Source: Oceanihabitans gracilariae
GTDB lineage: Bacteria; Bacteroidota; Bacteroidia; Flavobacteriales; Flavobacteriaceae
Assembly (NCBI RefSeq): GCF_042684485.1
Contig: NZ_JBHULM010000007.1
Span: 620,001-684,000 of the forward strand
DNA: 64,000 nt
Direction: 5' to 3'
The first letter of the stretch is position 1, and the number at the start of each line of letters is the position of its first letter. Made by a program: the position numbers and the translations under genes. This document shows positions 62,865 to 64,000 of the stretch, one piece after another. The notes below the pieces were generated by a model that did not search any database, was not told where the DNA came from, and saw nothing but the letters and a program-made list of their open reading frames with translations.

Positions 62865-63437
62865 TTATTCCGTTGGTGGCAATAAAACTTTATCTATTAC
62901 ATGCACTATACCATTACCTGCAGGTATACTTGCTAAAATTTTTGCGCCTCCAATTAATGGCTCTCCATCTACCACTGTAACTGGCACATAGGCATTATTG
63001 GCTTGTCCTAGTTTTTTAAATTTCTTTAAAAAGTCTTTTGAGTAGTTACCAGGAGTAACATGATATTTTAAAATATTAGCCAATGCTTGTTTATTTTCTG
63101 GTTTCAACAAGTTTTCTAAAGTTCCTTCTGGCAGTGCAGCAAAGGCTTCATTAGTTGGTGCAAATACCATTAATGGTCCTGCATTTACTAAAACATTTTC
63201 TAATTGTGCAGCTTGAACAGCTGCGACCAAAGTAGTATGATCTTTAGAACCTATTGCTATTTGCAATACATTTGGTGTAGAGCCATCATCTTCAATAAAA
63301 GCTTGTCCTGTTCTTGATGAAGATTCTGTTGCTTCGGGAGAAACAGTAGTATCTGTAGCTTCTTTATTTTCCGTTTTACAAGAAAGCATTAGTGTTAAAC
63401 ATGCAAATCCGAAAAAAATGGTTTTTAAAGTTTTCAT
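62865..63437 (-). CDS. Fasciclin (FAS1) domain lipoprotein
   Basis: 190 residues with lipobox Cys20 (LTLMLSCKTEN). After a Thr/Ser-rich linker, a FAS1 domain fills about residues 55-190: VLVNAGPLMVFAPTNEAFAALPEGT and the late NGIVHVIDKVLLP are the two FAS1 boxes. FAS1 domains mediate adhesion in other settings, but similar genes stand in nos clusters of Bacteroidota. Its role in N2O reduction is not established. 27 bases upstream of the nosZ start. Confidence 0.88.
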   Translation of the reverse strand: MKTLKTIFFGFACLTLMLSCKTENKEATDTTVSPEATESSSRTGQAFIEDDGSTPNVLQIAIGSKDHTTLVAAVQAAQLENVLVNAGPLMVFAPTNEAFAALPEGTLENLLKPENKQALANILKYHVTPGNYSKDFLKKFKKLGQANNAYVPVTVVDGEPLIGGAKILASIPAGNGIVHVIDKVLLPPTE

Positions 63438-63470
63438 TGGTTAATATTTAAAAGTTAGTATTCTAGAATA

Positions 63471-63971
63471 CTATAGCGTTCTAAAATATTCTAAAACTGC
63501 TCTAGCATCTTCTTTTGATAAGTTTTGATTTGCCATAGGAGAACCATTAAATTCCATTAATAATTCTTTTGCCAATGGATCTTCTTTTACCATTTGCTCT
63601 GGATTTAAAATCATATTCATAATCCATTCTGGAGAACGACGTTCTAATATACCTACTGGTGCAGGACCAATAAATTTTTTGTCTGCTCTATGGCAAGCAG
63701 TACACATTTTTTTGTACACTTCTGCTCCGTGTGTAGCCATTTTTTGGTCTACTTCTGCATCTAAAGTTACAGATGAAATTGGCCCAATACCTTTATTGGC
63801 TAAATCAATTTTTTTTGAAGCTGGAACTTTTTCTGCTTTAGGTGTTGTTGTTTTTTCTGTTGTTGTTTTCTTTTGATAAGAAAAACCTTCTTTTTTCTTT
63901 TCTTCTTTGCCTCCACAACTTACTAGAAGTGTTACAAATAATACCATCAATAATTTTAGTGTTGTTTTCAT
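63471..63971 (-). CDS. Monoheme cytochrome c lipoprotein heading the nos operon
   Basis: 166 residues with lipobox Cys19 (FVTLLVSCGGK), a charged linker and a class I cytochrome c domain: CTACH (heme site) and an axial Met candidate in SPMANQNL. It lies 33 bases ahead of the fasciclin gene. It is likely the electron donor to NosZ. Its promoter is at or beyond the window edge; in the 29 bases left I see no FNR-type box. Confidence 0.9.
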   Translation of the reverse strand: MKTTLKLLMVLFVTLLVSCGGKEEKKKEGFSYQKKTTTEKTTTPKAEKVPASKKIDLANKGIGPISSVTLDAEVDQKMATHGAEVYKKMCTACHRADKKFIGPAPVGILERRSPEWIMNMILNPEQMVKEDPLAKELLMEFNGSPMANQNLSKEDARAVLEYFRTL

Positions 63972-64000
63972 CTGTTATATTTAAATATTTGTTTTAATAT

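Noticed and set aside
1..64000. tRNA, rRNA, CRISPR, prophage or insertion sequence
   Set aside because: Reading through the gaps gave no cloverleaf, rRNA-like, transposase or integrase sequence; small tRNAs cannot be fully ruled out without a covariance search.

Overview
The window is a chromosomal segment of a marine-type member of the Bacteroidota, most likely the family Flavobacteriaceae. This rests on the strongly AT-rich sequence, TAnnTTTG-type -7 promoter elements with no Shine-Dalgarno-like leaders, two secreted proteins with type IX secretion (T9SS) C-terminal tails, a fused CcoN-CcoO oxidase subunit, and the gene repertoire as a whole. I assigned no species. I saw no rRNA, tRNA, CRISPR array, insertion sequence or prophage.

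Layout. 1-5 kb: the 3' part of a phosphohexomutase gene, an MsbA-type ABC exporter, and an ECF sigma factor / membrane anti-sigma-like / periplasmic Spy-like trio. 5-12 kb: a YCF48-like lipoprotein, a CotH-kinase T9SS protein, the 16S rRNA methyltransferase RsmB and a secreted EndA-type nuclease. 12-17 kb: purL and an overlapping pair of related membrane proteins. 17-26 kb: a fatty-acid beta-oxidation operon (acyl-CoA ligase, MarR, HADH/ECH fusion, thiolase, acyl-CoA dehydrogenase). It is interrupted by a 23S-IVS-type four-helix-bundle gene with flanking imperfect inverted repeats and by a REP-like inverted repeat. 26-36 kb: a divergent trehalose pair (GH15 and fused OtsA-OtsB), an M1 peptidase, a YdeI-like protein, a hydrolase-OsmC fusion and a MoxR/VWA pair.

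36-64 kb is one long respiratory and nitrogen-oxide region: an FNR-like regulator; copper ATPase, ccoS, ccoNO, ccoQ, ccoP, ccoG, fixH and a SafE-like protein (cbb3 oxidase and its assembly); a PLP decarboxylase; a CBS protein; an NsrR-like Rrf2 regulator, RIC/ScdA, a 12-helix NnrS/heme-copper-like membrane protein and a hemerythrin (nitrosative defence); a porin, an SCO1 with metal-binding domain, NirV and a NirK-cytochrome c fusion (nitrite to NO); a UspA; and a clade-II-style nos cluster (cytochrome c, fasciclin, NosZ, NosB-like, NosL, NosD, NosF, NosY, c'-like lipoprotein) for N2O to N2. No NO reductase of the NorB type is seen here.

The most informative non-coding signal is a set of five TGAY-N4-ATCA boxes, in front of the copper ATPase, ccoS, the CBS gene, nirK and uspA. 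Each is centred exactly 36.5 bases upstream of the end of a -7-like element, as expected for class-II activation by the FNR-like protein encoded in the same region. A second motif (half-site resembling AAATAGGACA, 4-bp spacer, inverted copy) precedes the Rrf2 gene, RIC and nirK and is a candidate operator for the Rrf2/NsrR-like regulator.
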